Source of the DNA: Aquisphaera insulae
Lineage (GTDB): Bacteria > Planctomycetota > Planctomycetia > Isosphaerales > Isosphaeraceae
DNA: 64,000 nucleotides
Assembly (NCBI RefSeq): GCF_011064615.1
Contig: NZ_JAALJH010000036.1
Coordinates: forward strand, 1-64,000
Direction of reading: 5' to 3'
Positions 35,197-44,838 of this stretch are shown one piece after another. The translations under genes were made by a program, and so were the position numbers. The stretch's first letter is position 1. The number at the start of each line of letters is the position of its first letter. The notes under the pieces were generated by a model. That model saw only the letters and a program-made list of their open reading frames with translations, was not told the DNA's origin and made no database searches.

Positions 35197-36687
35197 ATGC
35201 CGCATGCACCGGATCGACTGACCGAGGCCGTCGTGACCCGACGCCAGCTCCTCTGTCGCTCGGGGACCGGTTTCGGCGCACTCGCGCTGGGGAGCCTCCT
35301 GGCCGACGCCGGCGGCCTGGGCCGGGTCGCCAGGGCCGGCGACGCCACCGGCGGGACGTCCGCGGCCGGCGCCTCGGCGCCCTCGATCACGCCGATGGCC
35401 CCCAAGGCGCCCCCCTTCCCCGCGAAGGCGCGGCGAGTCGTCCACCTGTTCATGAACGGCGGGCCGTCGCACGTGGACACCTGGGACCCCAAGCCGCTGC
35501 TCGCGAAGCATCACGGCAAGCCGGTCCCCTCCAATCTCCCGACCGAGCGCAAGACCGGAGCCGCGTTCGGCTCACCCTATCGCTTCCGCAAGTACGGCGA
35601 GAGCGGGATCGAGGTCAGCGAGATCTTCGCCCGGACGGCCGAGCACGCGGACGACATCTGCGTCATCCGGTCGATGCACGCCGACGTGCCCAATCACGAG
35701 CCCTCGCTCATGCTCATGAACTGCGGCGAGGCCCGTCAGGCCCGCCCCAGCCTGGGCTCGTGGGTGCTCTACGGCCTCGGAGCGGAGAACCAGAATCTCC
35801 CCGGATTCCTGGTCATGTGCCCCGACGGGTTCCCGATCGCCGAGTCCCAGAACTGGCAGTCCGCGTTCCTGCCGGGAATCTACCAGGGGACGCACGTCGA
35901 TCCTCGCCAGACCGACATCGAGAAGCTGATCGCCCACATCCGCAATCACGGCGTCGGCCGGCAGGCTCAGCGGGCCCAGCTCGACCTGCTCGCCGAGCTG
36001 AACCGCCGGCACCTGGACCGCCATCGCCACGAGGCCGAGCTCGAGGCGCGGATCCAGTCGTTCGAGCTGGCCTACCGGATGCAGTCCGAGGCCGCCGAGG
36101 CGTTCGACATCAGCCTCGAACCCTCACACATCCGGGCCATGTACGGGCCCGGCGTCCATGCCCGCCAGTTGCTGGCCACTCGCCGCCTCCTCGAGCGCGG
36201 CGTGCGTTTCATCCAACTCTGGCACGGAGCCGGCCAGCCCTGGGACCATCACGACGACATCGCCGATGGCCATCGCAAGCTCGGCGTCGAGTGCGACCAG
36301 GCGATCGCCGCGTTCCTCACCGACCTGAAGCAGCGGGGGATGCTCGACGACACCCTGGTCGTCTGCGGCGGCGAGTTCGGCCGCACGCCGACCGTCGAGC
36401 TACCCACCCCCGGCGCCAACGCCGGCAAGATGAACGGCCGGGACCACAACCACTACGGCTTCAGCGTCTGGATGGCCGGCGGCGGCGTGAAGGGGGGTTA
36501 CGTCCACGGCGCCACCGACGAGATGGGCTTCCAGGCCGTCGAGAAGAAGGTCCACGTGCACGACCTGCACGCGACGATCCTCCACCTCCTGGGCTTCGAC
36601 CACGAGCAGTTCACCTTCCGCTACGCCGGCCGCGATTACCGACTGACGGACATCCACGGCAACGTCGTCAAGGAAGTCGTGGCCTGA
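35197..36687 (+). CDS. DUF1501 protein (sulfatase-like fold), Tat-type signal
   Basis: A 496-residue exported protein. It begins with a Tat-like signal (VVTRRQLLCRSGTGFGALALGSLL) and continues with the DUF1501 landmarks: RRVVHLFMNGGPSHVDTWDPK, ICVIRSMHADVPNHEPS, GSWVLYGLGAENQNLPGF, WHGAGQPWDHHDD, TLVVCGGEFGRTP and HNHYGFSVWMAGGGVKGGYVHGATDE. The metal-binding His/Asp pattern is like alkaline phosphatase-superfamily enzymes. ATG at 35197 has AGGAG ten bases ahead. It forms an operon with the DUF1549/DUF1553 gene, the usual genomic pair; the reaction is not known. Confidence 0.95.
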   Translation: MPHAPDRLTEAVVTRRQLLCRSGTGFGALALGSLLADAGGLGRVARAGDATGGTSAAGASAPSITPMAPKAPPFPAKARRVVHLFMNGGPSHVDTWDPKPLLAKHHGKPVPSNLPTERKTGAAFGSPYRFRKYGESGIEVSEIFARTAEHADDICVIRSMHADVPNHEPSLMLMNCGEARQARPSLGSWVLYGLGAENQNLPGFLVMCPDGFPIAESQNWQSAFLPGIYQGTHVDPRQTDIEKLIAHIRNHGVGRQAQRAQLDLLAELNRRHLDRHRHEAELEARIQSFELAYRMQSEAAEAFDISLEPSHIRAMYGPGVHARQLLATRRLLERGVRFIQLWHGAGQPWDHHDDIADGHRKLGVECDQAIAAFLTDLKQRGMLDDTLVVCGGEFGRTPTVELPTPGANAGKMNGRDHNHYGFSVWMAGGGVKGGYVHGATDEMGFQAVEKKVHVHDLHATILHLLGFDHEQFTFRYAGRDYRLTDIHGNVVKEVVA

Positions 36688-36713
36688 GCGCCGTCAGAAC
36701 CCTCCGTTGGTAT

Positions 36714-36756
36714 CGGTCCCGGGACCGGCGCTCCGATCCGCCTCGACGCCGGAGCG
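36714..36756 (+). terminator. Weak hairpins after the DUF1501 gene
   Basis: CGGTCCCGGGACCG (36714-36727) is a 14-bp palindrome, and CGCTCCG (36729-36735) pairs with CGGAGCG (36750-36756). Together they could form stems 26 bp beyond the stop. There is no T-run, so termination here is only a possibility. Confidence 0.3.
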
Positions 36757-36828
36757 GCGGCCGGGCCGGGCCGGTGGTAGGATCGTTGAGGTGGATTCTG
36801 GGCAGTTAAACCCCGACGGAGCCCGAGG

Positions 36829-37431
36829 ATGAGCACCGCCGTCGCGATCGCGGCCCGCCGCCTCACTCCCGAGGATTTGCTCGCCCTGCCCGACGGCAAG
36901 GACTACGAACTCGTCGATGGCCGCTTGCTCGAGAGGCCCATGGGGGCGGAGTCGAGTCGAGTGGGGACGCGGCTTTGTTCACGCCTCGATCGATTCAGCG
37001 AAGACAACGGCCTGGGGATCGTCTGGGGGGCCGACAACGGCTATCAGTGCTTCCCCCACGCCCCTGGGATGGTTCGCAAGCCGGATATCTCGTTTGTGAA
37101 GGCCGGGCGGCTGTCCGGCGACATTGCCCCCCGGGGTTGGGTCCGGATTGTGCCCGACCTGGTCGTCGAGGTCGTTTCCCCCAACGACTCGGCCGAGGAG
37201 CTGGAGGGGAAGCTGGAAGACTACGCGAAGGCCGGTGTGCCCCTTGTCTGGGTGATCTACCCGGAGCGCCGCCGAGCCCGCGTCTTCGGCGGCGATGGCT
37301 CGACGGTCGTCGTGGACGAGGACGATGACCTGACCGGCGACGTGGTCCTGCCGGGCTTCCGCTGCCCCCTCCGTGAGATCCTGCCCGCGCGGATCGGCAT
37401 TGAGCCGCCCGCGGACCCTGGGCCGGCCTGA
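36829..37431 (+). CDS. Uma2-family (DUF820) putative restriction-like endonuclease
   Basis: A 200-residue protein of the Uma2 family (PD-(D/E)XK fold). It shows RLTPEDLLALPDGKDYELVDGRLLERPMG near the start, the acidic core KPDISFV and the ExK-like IVPDLVVEVVSPNDSAEELEGKLEDYAKAGVPLVWVIYPERRRARVF region. Family members are abundant in cyanobacteria and planctomycetes, often in multiple copies, and their role is unclear. It stands alone; ATG at 36829 follows GCCCGAGG. Confidence 0.88.
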   Translation: MSTAVAIAARRLTPEDLLALPDGKDYELVDGRLLERPMGAESSRVGTRLCSRLDRFSEDNGLGIVWGADNGYQCFPHAPGMVRKPDISFVKAGRLSGDIAPRGWVRIVPDLVVEVVSPNDSAEELEGKLEDYAKAGVPLVWVIYPERRRARVFGGDGSTVVVDEDDDLTGDVVLPGFRCPLREILPARIGIEPPADPGPA

Positions 37432-37525
37432 CCGGCCGGTCGCCCTGGGATCTCAGGCCATCCCCCGAGTCGGCCGTGGTCCAGGGTCACCGGGACCAGG
37501 TGCCAACGCGTGACCGGGTTCTTCC

Positions 37526-39115
37526 TCACGGCCGCGGTTGCCTCGGGTTCCGTTCGAAATAGGACTTCAAGAGCGCCCCGCGGTCGGTGAGCGACGGGCT
37601 GCGCGTGTGGTCATTCCGGTCCGGCCCGTGCTCGAAGCTCCAGCCGTCCCACTCGCGATAGGCGTGATAGGCCCAGTCCCAGCGGTATTCCTCCATGACC
37701 TCGATCACGTCGCGGAGCCAGTCCCGGCCGCTGGCTCCCGGCGCCCAGCGGATGACGCTGAACTCGCCGATGTAGATCGGCACGTGGAAATCCCGCTCGA
37801 ACCGCCGGGCCGGCTCCAGCGCCCGTCGGATCGCCGCCTTGTCCCAGGGCTTGCCGTCGATCACGCCCGGGTAGGAAACGCGGCCCGGGTTGTCGTAAAC
37901 CCCCTGGTGGGTGAAGTGATGAGGTTGGTACATGTGCACGCTGTAGACGACCCCGTCGATTCCGGGCAGGGGCTCGAAGTCGTCCAGGCCCTCCGGGCTA
38001 CCCCAGGGCGTCGGCTCGACGATGATGGCCTTCCCGCGATCGATCGCGCGGATCCGCTTCGCGGCCTCGAGCGCCAGCTCCGGCCAGGTCTTGACGCCGT
38101 CGGGGATCATCCCCACGACGGGCTCGTTCACGAGGTCATAGCCCCAGACCGCCGGATCGTCGTGGAACCGCCCGGCGATCCTGTCCCAGACCCGGAGGAA
38201 ATGGGCCTGGTGCTCGGGCTTGCGGAACATCTTCATCACGCTCGTCCCCTGCTCGCGACCGCCGGGGGGCGTGTGCACGTCGATCAGGACCGAGATCCCC
38301 TCGCGGCGGCAGACCGTCAGCAGGCGGGCCAGGCGGTCGAGCTCGCGGCCGAGCCAGCGGTCGTACTCCTCGGCCGTGGCCGTATCCGCCGGGCCGTTCG
38401 GGAAACCGTCCCAGAGGAGCTGCCATCGTACATGGTTCGCTCCGTAGCTTCGGGCCAGGGTCGTCAGGTCGTCGGCGTCGACCTTCGTCCCGATCATCAC
38501 CCCACGCAGTCGGCCGTGGCCAGGTCGGGCCTCGGCCGCGGTCGCGTTCGCGGCCGGGGTCGCGGCGGTACGGCGGGGCGAGAGGATGGAGATGCGGACG
38601 TCGTCCAGGACCACGCGGCCGGTGACCTGTTCGAGCCCGAGGGCCAGGTCCGCCGACTTCGAGTCGTCGGGAATCGTCGCGGTGAATCCGACCCGCGACC
38701 AGCCGAAGGAGCCGGCGTCGATCGGAGCCTGCGGCCACTCGTCGCCCGCGCCGCGGACGTGGAGCATGACCTTGATTCCGTTCCACGACTTCGGCGGAGG
38801 CGACACCCCCTCAGCCCGCGCGAACGCCTCGACCCGAACGCGGGCGCCGCGTAGTTTCTCGATCGGGAGTGACCAGCTCACCATGGCCGATCCGGACCCC
38901 GACGCGGGCTCTCGCTCGATCACGAGTCCGGCGGTTCCCGCCCGGCCTTCGCCGGCAAGCACCCGAATTCCGGGCCCGGTTGGAGACGTTCCCTCGAACG
39001 GCTTTCGCTCTTCGAAGGTGCGCACGAACACCGGCGAGTTACCGCCCGTGTTCCTTGCCCCGTCCTCCCCCGCGAGGCCCAGCAACGACACCGCCATCAT
39101 CCACGAACCGATCAT
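37526..39115 (-). CDS. Glycoside hydrolase family 5 (cellulase-like), exported
   Basis: A 529-residue protein with a short N-terminal hydrophobic signal (MIGSWMMAVSLLGLAGEDG), a beta-sandwich region resembling a carbohydrate-binding module at ~30-180, and a GH5 (beta/alpha)8 barrel from about 200. Catalytic glutamates are seen as GYDLVNEP (acid/base, E331) and YIGEFSV (nucleophile, E451). Motifs NHVRWQLLWDGF and ISVLIDVHTPPGG fit the family. It probably cleaves beta-glucans or mannans. ATG at 39115 has GGGAG and AGAGGA upstream; the extension to 39163 has no such site. Confidence 0.88.
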   Translation of the reverse strand: MIGSWMMAVSLLGLAGEDGARNTGGNSPVFVRTFEERKPFEGTSPTGPGIRVLAGEGRAGTAGLVIEREPASGSGSAMVSWSLPIEKLRGARVRVEAFARAEGVSPPPKSWNGIKVMLHVRGAGDEWPQAPIDAGSFGWSRVGFTATIPDDSKSADLALGLEQVTGRVVLDDVRISILSPRRTAATPAANATAAEARPGHGRLRGVMIGTKVDADDLTTLARSYGANHVRWQLLWDGFPNGPADTATAEEYDRWLGRELDRLARLLTVCRREGISVLIDVHTPPGGREQGTSVMKMFRKPEHQAHFLRVWDRIAGRFHDDPAVWGYDLVNEPVVGMIPDGVKTWPELALEAAKRIRAIDRGKAIIVEPTPWGSPEGLDDFEPLPGIDGVVYSVHMYQPHHFTHQGVYDNPGRVSYPGVIDGKPWDKAAIRRALEPARRFERDFHVPIYIGEFSVIRWAPGASGRDWLRDVIEVMEEYRWDWAYHAYREWDGWSFEHGPDRNDHTRSPSLTDRGALLKSYFERNPRQPRP

Positions 39116-39615
39116 GATCCTCTGCTCCCGCCGCCGCGATCGACGTAGATCCTCGGCCGGCAAGAGCTACCGTAGCACCCGCTGGGCCTTGACGAAATCC
39201 TCGTCTCGGGACGTGACGAGCCCAGATGGGAACTTCGGCCTGATGACAGTACCTCCGCTCTGATCAAACGCCACGTCGGGGAGCTAGGCACAATACCGTT
39301 CAATGGGCGCAAGTCACGGCCTCCAGTTACCTGTTGACAGGGCCGGCTCGTGCGGGGCGGGCGGACGATGTTGGCGGCGGGCTCGCCGAGGGCGGTCAGT
39401 ACCCGTTCCTCACCGGGCACCATTCCCGCACCGATCTCGGGCGACTTCGGCTGCGCCATCGCCCTGGGCGACGCGCGAGACGTCTCCAACCCCTTCCCCG
39501 CGTGGGTTTCTCCCGATCCGTGACCCATCGAGACGATCCGGACGATTCCTCCATCGGAACCCGGATCCGCCGATCCTCCATCGGTCTGGCTCCGAGTTGT
39601 CGGGAGGTCCTTCCC
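39116..39615. other. Intergenic region without a recognised gene
   Basis: About 500 bp lie between the GH5 start and the 3' end of the sugar-dehydrogenase gene. A minus-strand open stretch at 39167-39286 reads as a protein-like fragment (ending SRDEDFVKAQRVLR) but has no start codon and no family could be named. It may be a gene remnant. No repeat or RNA feature was seen. Confidence 0.4.
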
Positions 39616-40767
39616 TCAGCGACGGCCGTAGCGGATCCGGAGCAAGGTGCCGGACGTGCGGTCGTGTCCCACGCTCAGAACGTAGAGGCTGCCCGAGTTG
39701 TCGACGGCCAGCCCGTCCACGACCGGCGGGAGTTTGGTCGCAAACGACCGGACGCGCCCGTTGGCCGGGTTGTACGCTTTCACCCAGCCCACGATATCGG
39801 CGAAGAAATAGAGGCCGGAGAAGGATCGGGGGAAATTGCCTCGCGCAAGACTGTAGAACGCGCCCCCGGTGATCGCGGCACCATTGCTGTCGTTCTTGCC
39901 ATGGTTGTACGCGTAGAGCGGCGGGGTGAAGCGGGCATCCCCGGTGGCGTTCTCTGTGATCGGCCAGCCGTAATTCGCGCCCGCCACGCCCCGGTCGATC
40001 TTCTCCCAGGTGGAATCGCCCACGTCGTTGATGTAGAGTGCCCCGGTCTCCGGCTGCACCGCCATGGAGAAGGGATTGCGCAGGCCCATGGCCCAGATCG
40101 CGCGGTTCACGCCGGTCGTCTGGTTGTAGAACGGGTTGTCCGTCGGGATCGTGCCGTCGGCGTTGATCCGCAGGACCTTGCCGAAGGGCGTGGCCAGCGA
40201 CTGGGCATTCGAGGAGACCTCATTGTCGCCGACGCCGACATAGAGCTTCAGGTCCGAGCCGAACTGGAGCGAGCCGCCGTTGTGATGGGTGCTCCCCAGC
40301 GCCGGGAGGTCCATGAGGGCGATCTCGCTCGCCGGATCGGCCACGTTCCCGGTGACGGTGAAGCGGCTGATCCGATTGTGGGCCGGCGCCCCCGGCACGG
40401 TGTAATAGAGGAAGAGATAAGGATTGGTCGCGAAGTTCGGATTGGCCGCGATCCCGACCAGCCCCCGCTCCGCGACCGCCTCGGTATTCACGGTCAGCAT
40501 TGGAGTCGGCAGGAGTTTGCCTCCCTGAATCACCCGCACCTGGCCTGTTTGCTGGAGGACCAGGATCCGGCCGTCGGGCAGCGTCGTCATCCCGCTCGGC
40601 TGGACCAGCCCACCGGCCACGACCGACTGCACGAACCCCCTGGGGAGCGTCGTCAGCAACCAGCGGGCTTCCAGGCCATCCACCACCGGCCGGCAATCCC
40701 GGACGCGTGCTTTCCTCGTCCCGACCAGGGAACGGATCCGCGCGGCGAGCGACCTGAGATGAGCCAT
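39616..40767 (-). CDS. Secreted PQQ-dependent sugar (sorbosone/glucose) dehydrogenase-like protein
   Basis: A 383-residue beta-propeller. The N terminus is basic and carries VVDGLEARWLLT, a variant of the planctomycete LEPRxLL motif found at the start of many surface proteins. The propeller begins at ~50 (FVQSVVAGGLVQPSGMTTLPDGRILVLQQTG), with GLVGIAANPNFATNPYLFLYYT, STHHNGGSLQFG (candidate catalytic His), GLRNPFSMAVQPETGALYINDVGD and GANYGWPITE, all hallmark motifs of soluble glucose/sorbosone dehydrogenases. It probably oxidises aldoses with PQQ outside the cell. ATG at 40767 is preferred; 40812 is possible. Confidence 0.85.
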   Translation of the reverse strand: MAHLRSLAARIRSLVGTRKARVRDCRPVVDGLEARWLLTTLPRGFVQSVVAGGLVQPSGMTTLPDGRILVLQQTGQVRVIQGGKLLPTPMLTVNTEAVAERGLVGIAANPNFATNPYLFLYYTVPGAPAHNRISRFTVTGNVADPASEIALMDLPALGSTHHNGGSLQFGSDLKLYVGVGDNEVSSNAQSLATPFGKVLRINADGTIPTDNPFYNQTTGVNRAIWAMGLRNPFSMAVQPETGALYINDVGDSTWEKIDRGVAGANYGWPITENATGDARFTPPLYAYNHGKNDSNGAAITGGAFYSLARGNFPRSFSGLYFFADIVGWVKAYNPANGRVRSFATKLPPVVDGLAVDNSGSLYVLSVGHDRTSGTLLRIRYGRR

Positions 40768-41013
40768 GGTGTCATGCCCTGGTTGACTTCGCGAAGCGGC
40801 CCAGTCCGACATGAGAGACTGCGAAGCGACGCTTCTCTTGGTGTCGTATTTACCCTATTTCTCCGATTTTACCAAGAGCGGACCTCGGCGAGAATCGCCA
40901 GCGGTTCCGGCTCCGCCTTGACGAAATCCCCCGCCCGCGGCAGGATCTCGGCGCCCTTCGACCCGGCCTGGGCCGGGCATTTCTGTCGGGACAGCCAATT
41001 CCGAGGTGAGGTC

Positions 41014-42519
41014 ATGGAAGACCGGAGCACGGGCGTGGGCGTTGCCGCCCCGCCGGAGATCGCTCGCGAGCATGCGCTCCGGGCCGCATCGGCGTGCCTC
41101 CAGGCCGGCGATCGCGAGCGGGCACGCTCGCTCCTCCGGCGATTGCTCGCCGTGGAACCGGACTGCGCGGATGCCTGGTTCCTGCTCGGGGTCGTCAGCC
41201 AGCAGCGGAACGAGGCATCGACCGCGGCGGGGCATTACGAGCGGGCCATCGAGATCGACCCGAACCTCGCGGAGGCCCACAACAACCTCGGGCTGATCCT
41301 CCAGGCTCGCCGTGACTTCCCGGCCGCGGAGGACCATTTCCGCACGGCGATCGAGATCGACGCGAGCTATCCCGAGGCGATCAACAACCTGGGCAACGTC
41401 CTGCAGGATCAGGGTCGGTTTCACGAGGCCGTGATGGCCTACCGGCGCTGCCTGGAGGTGCGACCGAACGACGTCGAGGCCCTGAAGCATCTGGGCAATG
41501 CCCTGCGGGCGCTCAACCGGCTGGACGAGGCCCTCGACTGCTACGAGGCGGGGCTGCGGCTCGATCCCGGCCACATCCTGCTGCACACCGCGAAGGGGCT
41601 GGTCTCGATCCAGAAGGGGGACCTGCCGGTGGGGTTCGCCGAGTGCGAATGGCGATTCCGCGGCGAGGGCCTGCCCATCCACGGCCTGGGGCTGCCGGAG
41701 TGGGACGGCCGACCGCTCGAGGGCCGGACGCTGCTGGTCTCCGCCGAGCAGGGACTCGGCGACACGATCCAGTTCATCCGCTACGCCGCCCTGGCGAAGG
41801 CTCGCGGTGCCCGAGTGGTGGTGGCGTGCCCGACGATCCTGGCCAAGCTCCTGGCCACGGCGCCCGGCGTGGACGAGGTCGTCCCCATGCACGGCCCGTT
41901 CCCGCCGGCCGACCGGATCGCTCCCGTGATGAGCCTGGCCCGGATCCTCGGCACGACCTTCGAGACGATCCCCGCGGTCGTCCCGTATCTCGCCACCGAC
42001 CGGCAGCGGCTGGACGCCTGGAAGGCGGAGATGGAGCCGGTCGCCGGCCTGAAGGTCGGCGTGGTCTGGCAGGGGAACCCGACCCATACGCGGGACGCGG
42101 AGCGATCGTTCCCGCTCGCCTGCCTCGAGCCCGTGTCGCGGCTGCCGGGAGTCCGGCTCTTCTCGCTCCAGAAGAACTTCGGCCTCGACCAGCTCGGCGA
42201 GGTGTCCGGGCGGTTCGCGATCACGCCCCTGGGCGATCGACTTCACGACTTCCTCGACACCGAGGCCCTGATGCGGAACCTGGACCTGGTCATCTCGGCC
42301 GACAGCTCGCCCGCCCACCTCGCCGGGGCGCTCGGCGTCCCGGTCTGGACGGTGCTGCCGGCCGTCTGCGACTGGCGCTGGATGAGCGTCCGCGACGACT
42401 CGCCCTGGTATCCCACGATGCGGCTGTTCCGCCAGCGGACGCTCGGCGATTGGGGCGACGTCTTCCAGCGAGTCGCGGACGCGCTCGGTCGGGAACGTGG
42501 GATGAGCCGGGCGGGCTGA
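41014..42519 (+). CDS. TPR protein with C-terminal glycosyltransferase family 9-like domain (copy 1)
   Basis: A 501-residue protein. About five TPR units fill residues ~20-200 (AWFLLGVVSQQRN..., AHNNLGLILQARR..., AINNLGNVLQDQG..., ALKHLGNALRALN...). A GT9/heptosyltransferase-like domain follows from ~240 (TLLVSAEQGLGDTIQFIRYA, GLKVGVVWQGNPTHTRD, LDLVISADSSPAHLAGALGVPVW, SPWYPTMRLFRQ). Such fusions are widespread in planctomycetes and are thought to glycosylate or assemble surface material; the acceptor is unknown. ATG at 41014 sits behind GAGGTGAGG. It is 37 bp from a paralogue, with which it forms an operon. Confidence 0.88.
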   Translation: MEDRSTGVGVAAPPEIAREHALRAASACLQAGDRERARSLLRRLLAVEPDCADAWFLLGVVSQQRNEASTAAGHYERAIEIDPNLAEAHNNLGLILQARRDFPAAEDHFRTAIEIDASYPEAINNLGNVLQDQGRFHEAVMAYRRCLEVRPNDVEALKHLGNALRALNRLDEALDCYEAGLRLDPGHILLHTAKGLVSIQKGDLPVGFAECEWRFRGEGLPIHGLGLPEWDGRPLEGRTLLVSAEQGLGDTIQFIRYAALAKARGARVVVACPTILAKLLATAPGVDEVVPMHGPFPPADRIAPVMSLARILGTTFETIPAVVPYLATDRQRLDAWKAEMEPVAGLKVGVVWQGNPTHTRDAERSFPLACLEPVSRLPGVRLFSLQKNFGLDQLGEVSGRFAITPLGDRLHDFLDTEALMRNLDLVISADSSPAHLAGALGVPVWTVLPAVCDWRWMSVRDDSPWYPTMRLFRQRTLGDWGDVFQRVADALGRERGMSRAG

Positions 42520-42556
42520 TGCAATGCCCTCGATCTGGGCCTCGGGGAGCGTTCCG

Positions 42557-44029
42557 ATGATCGCACAAGATCCGCTCGCGATGGCGGGGGCCTGCCTCCA
42601 CGCCGGAGACTACCTTGGCGCGGAGCGTGCCTCACGGCTGGCCGTCGACCGAAATCCGTGGATTCCGGACGGCTGGTTCATCCTGGCCGTCGCCAGCCAG
42701 CTCCTGGGCAAGCTCGCCGAGTCGGTCGAGCACTACCGCAAGGTGCTCGGGCTCGTCCCCTACAACGCCGAGGCGTGGAACAACCTGGGGGCCTCGCTCC
42801 TGTCCCTCCGCCGGCCGGAAGAGGCCGAGCCGTGCATTATCCAGGCCCTGAGGCTCGATCCCCGCTACGAGCAGGCGCACAACAACCTGGGCAATGCCCT
42901 CCAGGCGACGGGTCGGCTCGCCGAGGCCGAGGCTTGCTATCGACGGGCCATCGAGCTCAACCCGCGGTACGTCGGGGCTCGCGAGCACCTGGGGCTGGTC
43001 CTCCAGAGTCAGGGGAGGCTCGACGAGGCGATCGCGGCCTATGAGGAAGCCCTGACGCTGGCGCCGACGAACGCGGACATCGCCATGAACCGCGCCTACA
43101 CGCTGCTCCAGAAGGGGGACTTCGTCCGCGGCTGGGAGGCCTATGAGGCCCGCTGGGGATGCCCAGAGCACATCCAGGCCGAGCTCCCCCTGCCCCTCTG
43201 GGACGGCCGGCCGCTCGGCGGCAAGACGGTCCTCCTCCGCGCCGAGCAGGGCCTCGGCGACGTCATCCAGTTCCTTCGGTTCGCCCCGATGATCCGGGAA
43301 CGCGACGGCCGCGTCGCCGTCTGCTGCCCCCGGACCCTCCTCGCGCTGGCCGCGACCTGCCCCGGGGTTTCCAGGGTCTACACCGACGACAAGCCGCCGG
43401 TCGACCCCGAGATCGTCTGCCAGGCCGCCATCATGAGCCTCCCCTATCTGCTCGGGATCACCCTCGAGACGATCCCGGCGACGGTCCCCTATCTCCACCC
43501 CGATCCGAGCCTCGTCGCCGATTGGTCCGAAAAGCTGCGTCCGGAGATCGGCCTCAAGGTCGGCGTCGTCTGGCAGGGCAACCCGGATCACAAGAAGGAC
43601 TACCTTCGGTCGTTCCGGCTCTCTCGGTTCGAGCCGCTGGCAGGGATCCCGGGCGTCCGGCTGTACAGCCTCCAGAAGAACGTCGGCGCCGACCAGTTGG
43701 AGGAGATGAAGGGCCGCTTCCCGATCCGCGACCTCGGGCGGGACTGCGCCAGCTTCATGGACACGGCCGCCGCGATCGCGAATCTCGACCTAGTGATCGC
43801 GCCGGACACGGCCGTGGCGCACCTGGCCTCGGCCCTCGGCAAGCCGGCCTGGGTCGTCCTCCCCTTCGCGGCGGAGTGGCGATGGCTCATGGATCGCCAA
43901 GACACCCCGTGGTATCCGAGCATGCGCCTCTTCCGCCAGCCGCGATGGGGGGACTGGGATTCGGTCTTCCGGAGCGTCGCGAGCGAGCTGGCCTCGATGG
44001 CCAATCCGGTGCCCGGCCCGCGCCCGTGA
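42557..44029 (+). CDS. TPR protein with C-terminal glycosyltransferase family 9-like domain (copy 2)
   Basis: A 490-residue paralogue of the preceding gene with the same order: five TPR units (AWNNLGASLLSLR..., AHNNLGNALQATG..., AREHLGLVLQSQG...) and a GT9-like domain (LLRAEQGLGDVIQFLRFAP, GLKVGVVWQGNPDHKKDYLRSF, LDLVIAPDTAVAHLASALGKPAW, TPWYPSMRLFRQ). ATG at 42557 is preferred for its GGGGAGCG site; ATG at 42524 would add 11 residues with no ribosome-binding site. The two copies are clearly diverged, so the duplication is not recent and they may act on different acceptors. Confidence 0.88.
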   Translation: MIAQDPLAMAGACLHAGDYLGAERASRLAVDRNPWIPDGWFILAVASQLLGKLAESVEHYRKVLGLVPYNAEAWNNLGASLLSLRRPEEAEPCIIQALRLDPRYEQAHNNLGNALQATGRLAEAEACYRRAIELNPRYVGAREHLGLVLQSQGRLDEAIAAYEEALTLAPTNADIAMNRAYTLLQKGDFVRGWEAYEARWGCPEHIQAELPLPLWDGRPLGGKTVLLRAEQGLGDVIQFLRFAPMIRERDGRVAVCCPRTLLALAATCPGVSRVYTDDKPPVDPEIVCQAAIMSLPYLLGITLETIPATVPYLHPDPSLVADWSEKLRPEIGLKVGVVWQGNPDHKKDYLRSFRLSRFEPLAGIPGVRLYSLQKNVGADQLEEMKGRFPIRDLGRDCASFMDTAAAIANLDLVIAPDTAVAHLASALGKPAWVVLPFAAEWRWLMDRQDTPWYPSMRLFRQPRWGDWDSVFRSVASELASMANPVPGPRP

Positions 44030-44032
44030 GCC

Positions 44033-44650
44033 TCAGGACTCCTCGCCGAGAATCGGGGACGGCCTGCCCCAGGTGCCGCTGAAGACGATCTCGGTCAGCG
44101 GCTTTCGCTGACGCGGGGCCTGATCGCGGTCCCGGTATCGCTGATCCAGGTCGGGCGGGTCGCCCAGATAGCCGATCGCGATGCCCGTGAGGGGGGCGTA
44201 GTCGTCGGGGACCCCGTAGGTCTCCCTGACCTTTTCCGGCAGGATGCCGATCATCTGGTGGACGAAGAGCCCGCGTGCCGTGGCCTCCAAGGTCAGGCTG
44301 GCGCTGGCGGCTCCCAGGTCGTGCTCCGCCGCGGCATTCGGCTTGTTGTTGCGGGCGAAGGTCTTGCTGTGGCATCCGATCGCGAGCACCGGCACGAACT
44401 TCGCCCATGCCTGGTTCCCCTCGACCAGGCAGGAGAGGATCTTCTCGAAGCCGTCGGGGTCCCCCTTGGTCGCGACGATGTACCGCCACGGTTGTTCGTT
44501 GTACGACGAGGCCGACCACCGCGCCGCCTCGAAGAGCGATCGCAGGTCCTCCTCCGAGACGGGGCGATCCGAGAACGAGTAGGGGCTCCACCGCGTCGCG
44601 AGCAGCTCCTGGATCGGGTGGTCGGGCGTCGCGGACCTGGGGATGCTCAC
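44033..44650 (-). CDS. Nitroreductase-family protein
   Basis: A 205-residue flavoprotein, probably an FMN-dependent NAD(P)H oxidoreductase. Motifs are RWSPYSFSDRPV, LFEAARWSASSYNEQPWRYIVAT and the later LTGIAIGYLGDP, all typical of the NfsB/FRP-like family. The GTG at 44650 is chosen because GAGGAG sits eight bases ahead; a TTG at 44695 would add 15 residues. It converges on the second TPR-GT gene with three bases between stops. The substrate is unknown. Confidence 0.88.
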   Translation of the reverse strand: MSIPRSATPDHPIQELLATRWSPYSFSDRPVSEEDLRSLFEAARWSASSYNEQPWRYIVATKGDPDGFEKILSCLVEGNQAWAKFVPVLAIGCHSKTFARNNKPNAAAEHDLGAASASLTLEATARGLFVHQMIGILPEKVRETYGVPDDYAPLTGIAIGYLGDPPDLDQRYRDRDQAPRQRKPLTEIVFSGTWGRPSPILGEES

Positions 44651-44838
44651 GGTCGGTCTCCTCGAAGAAGGGATCGAGATCCCGCGAAGGTTCAATCAGG
44701 TGATCGGTCCCGATGGCGGGAATTCGCGTCGATGTGGACCGCACGCGGGCCGGGACTCCCTGATACACTATCGGGTCGGGACTCTCAGCCTCCAGGGGAG
44801 TCCGGCCGTCGTTCCTCCCCGGGGCCCGGATCTTTCGG

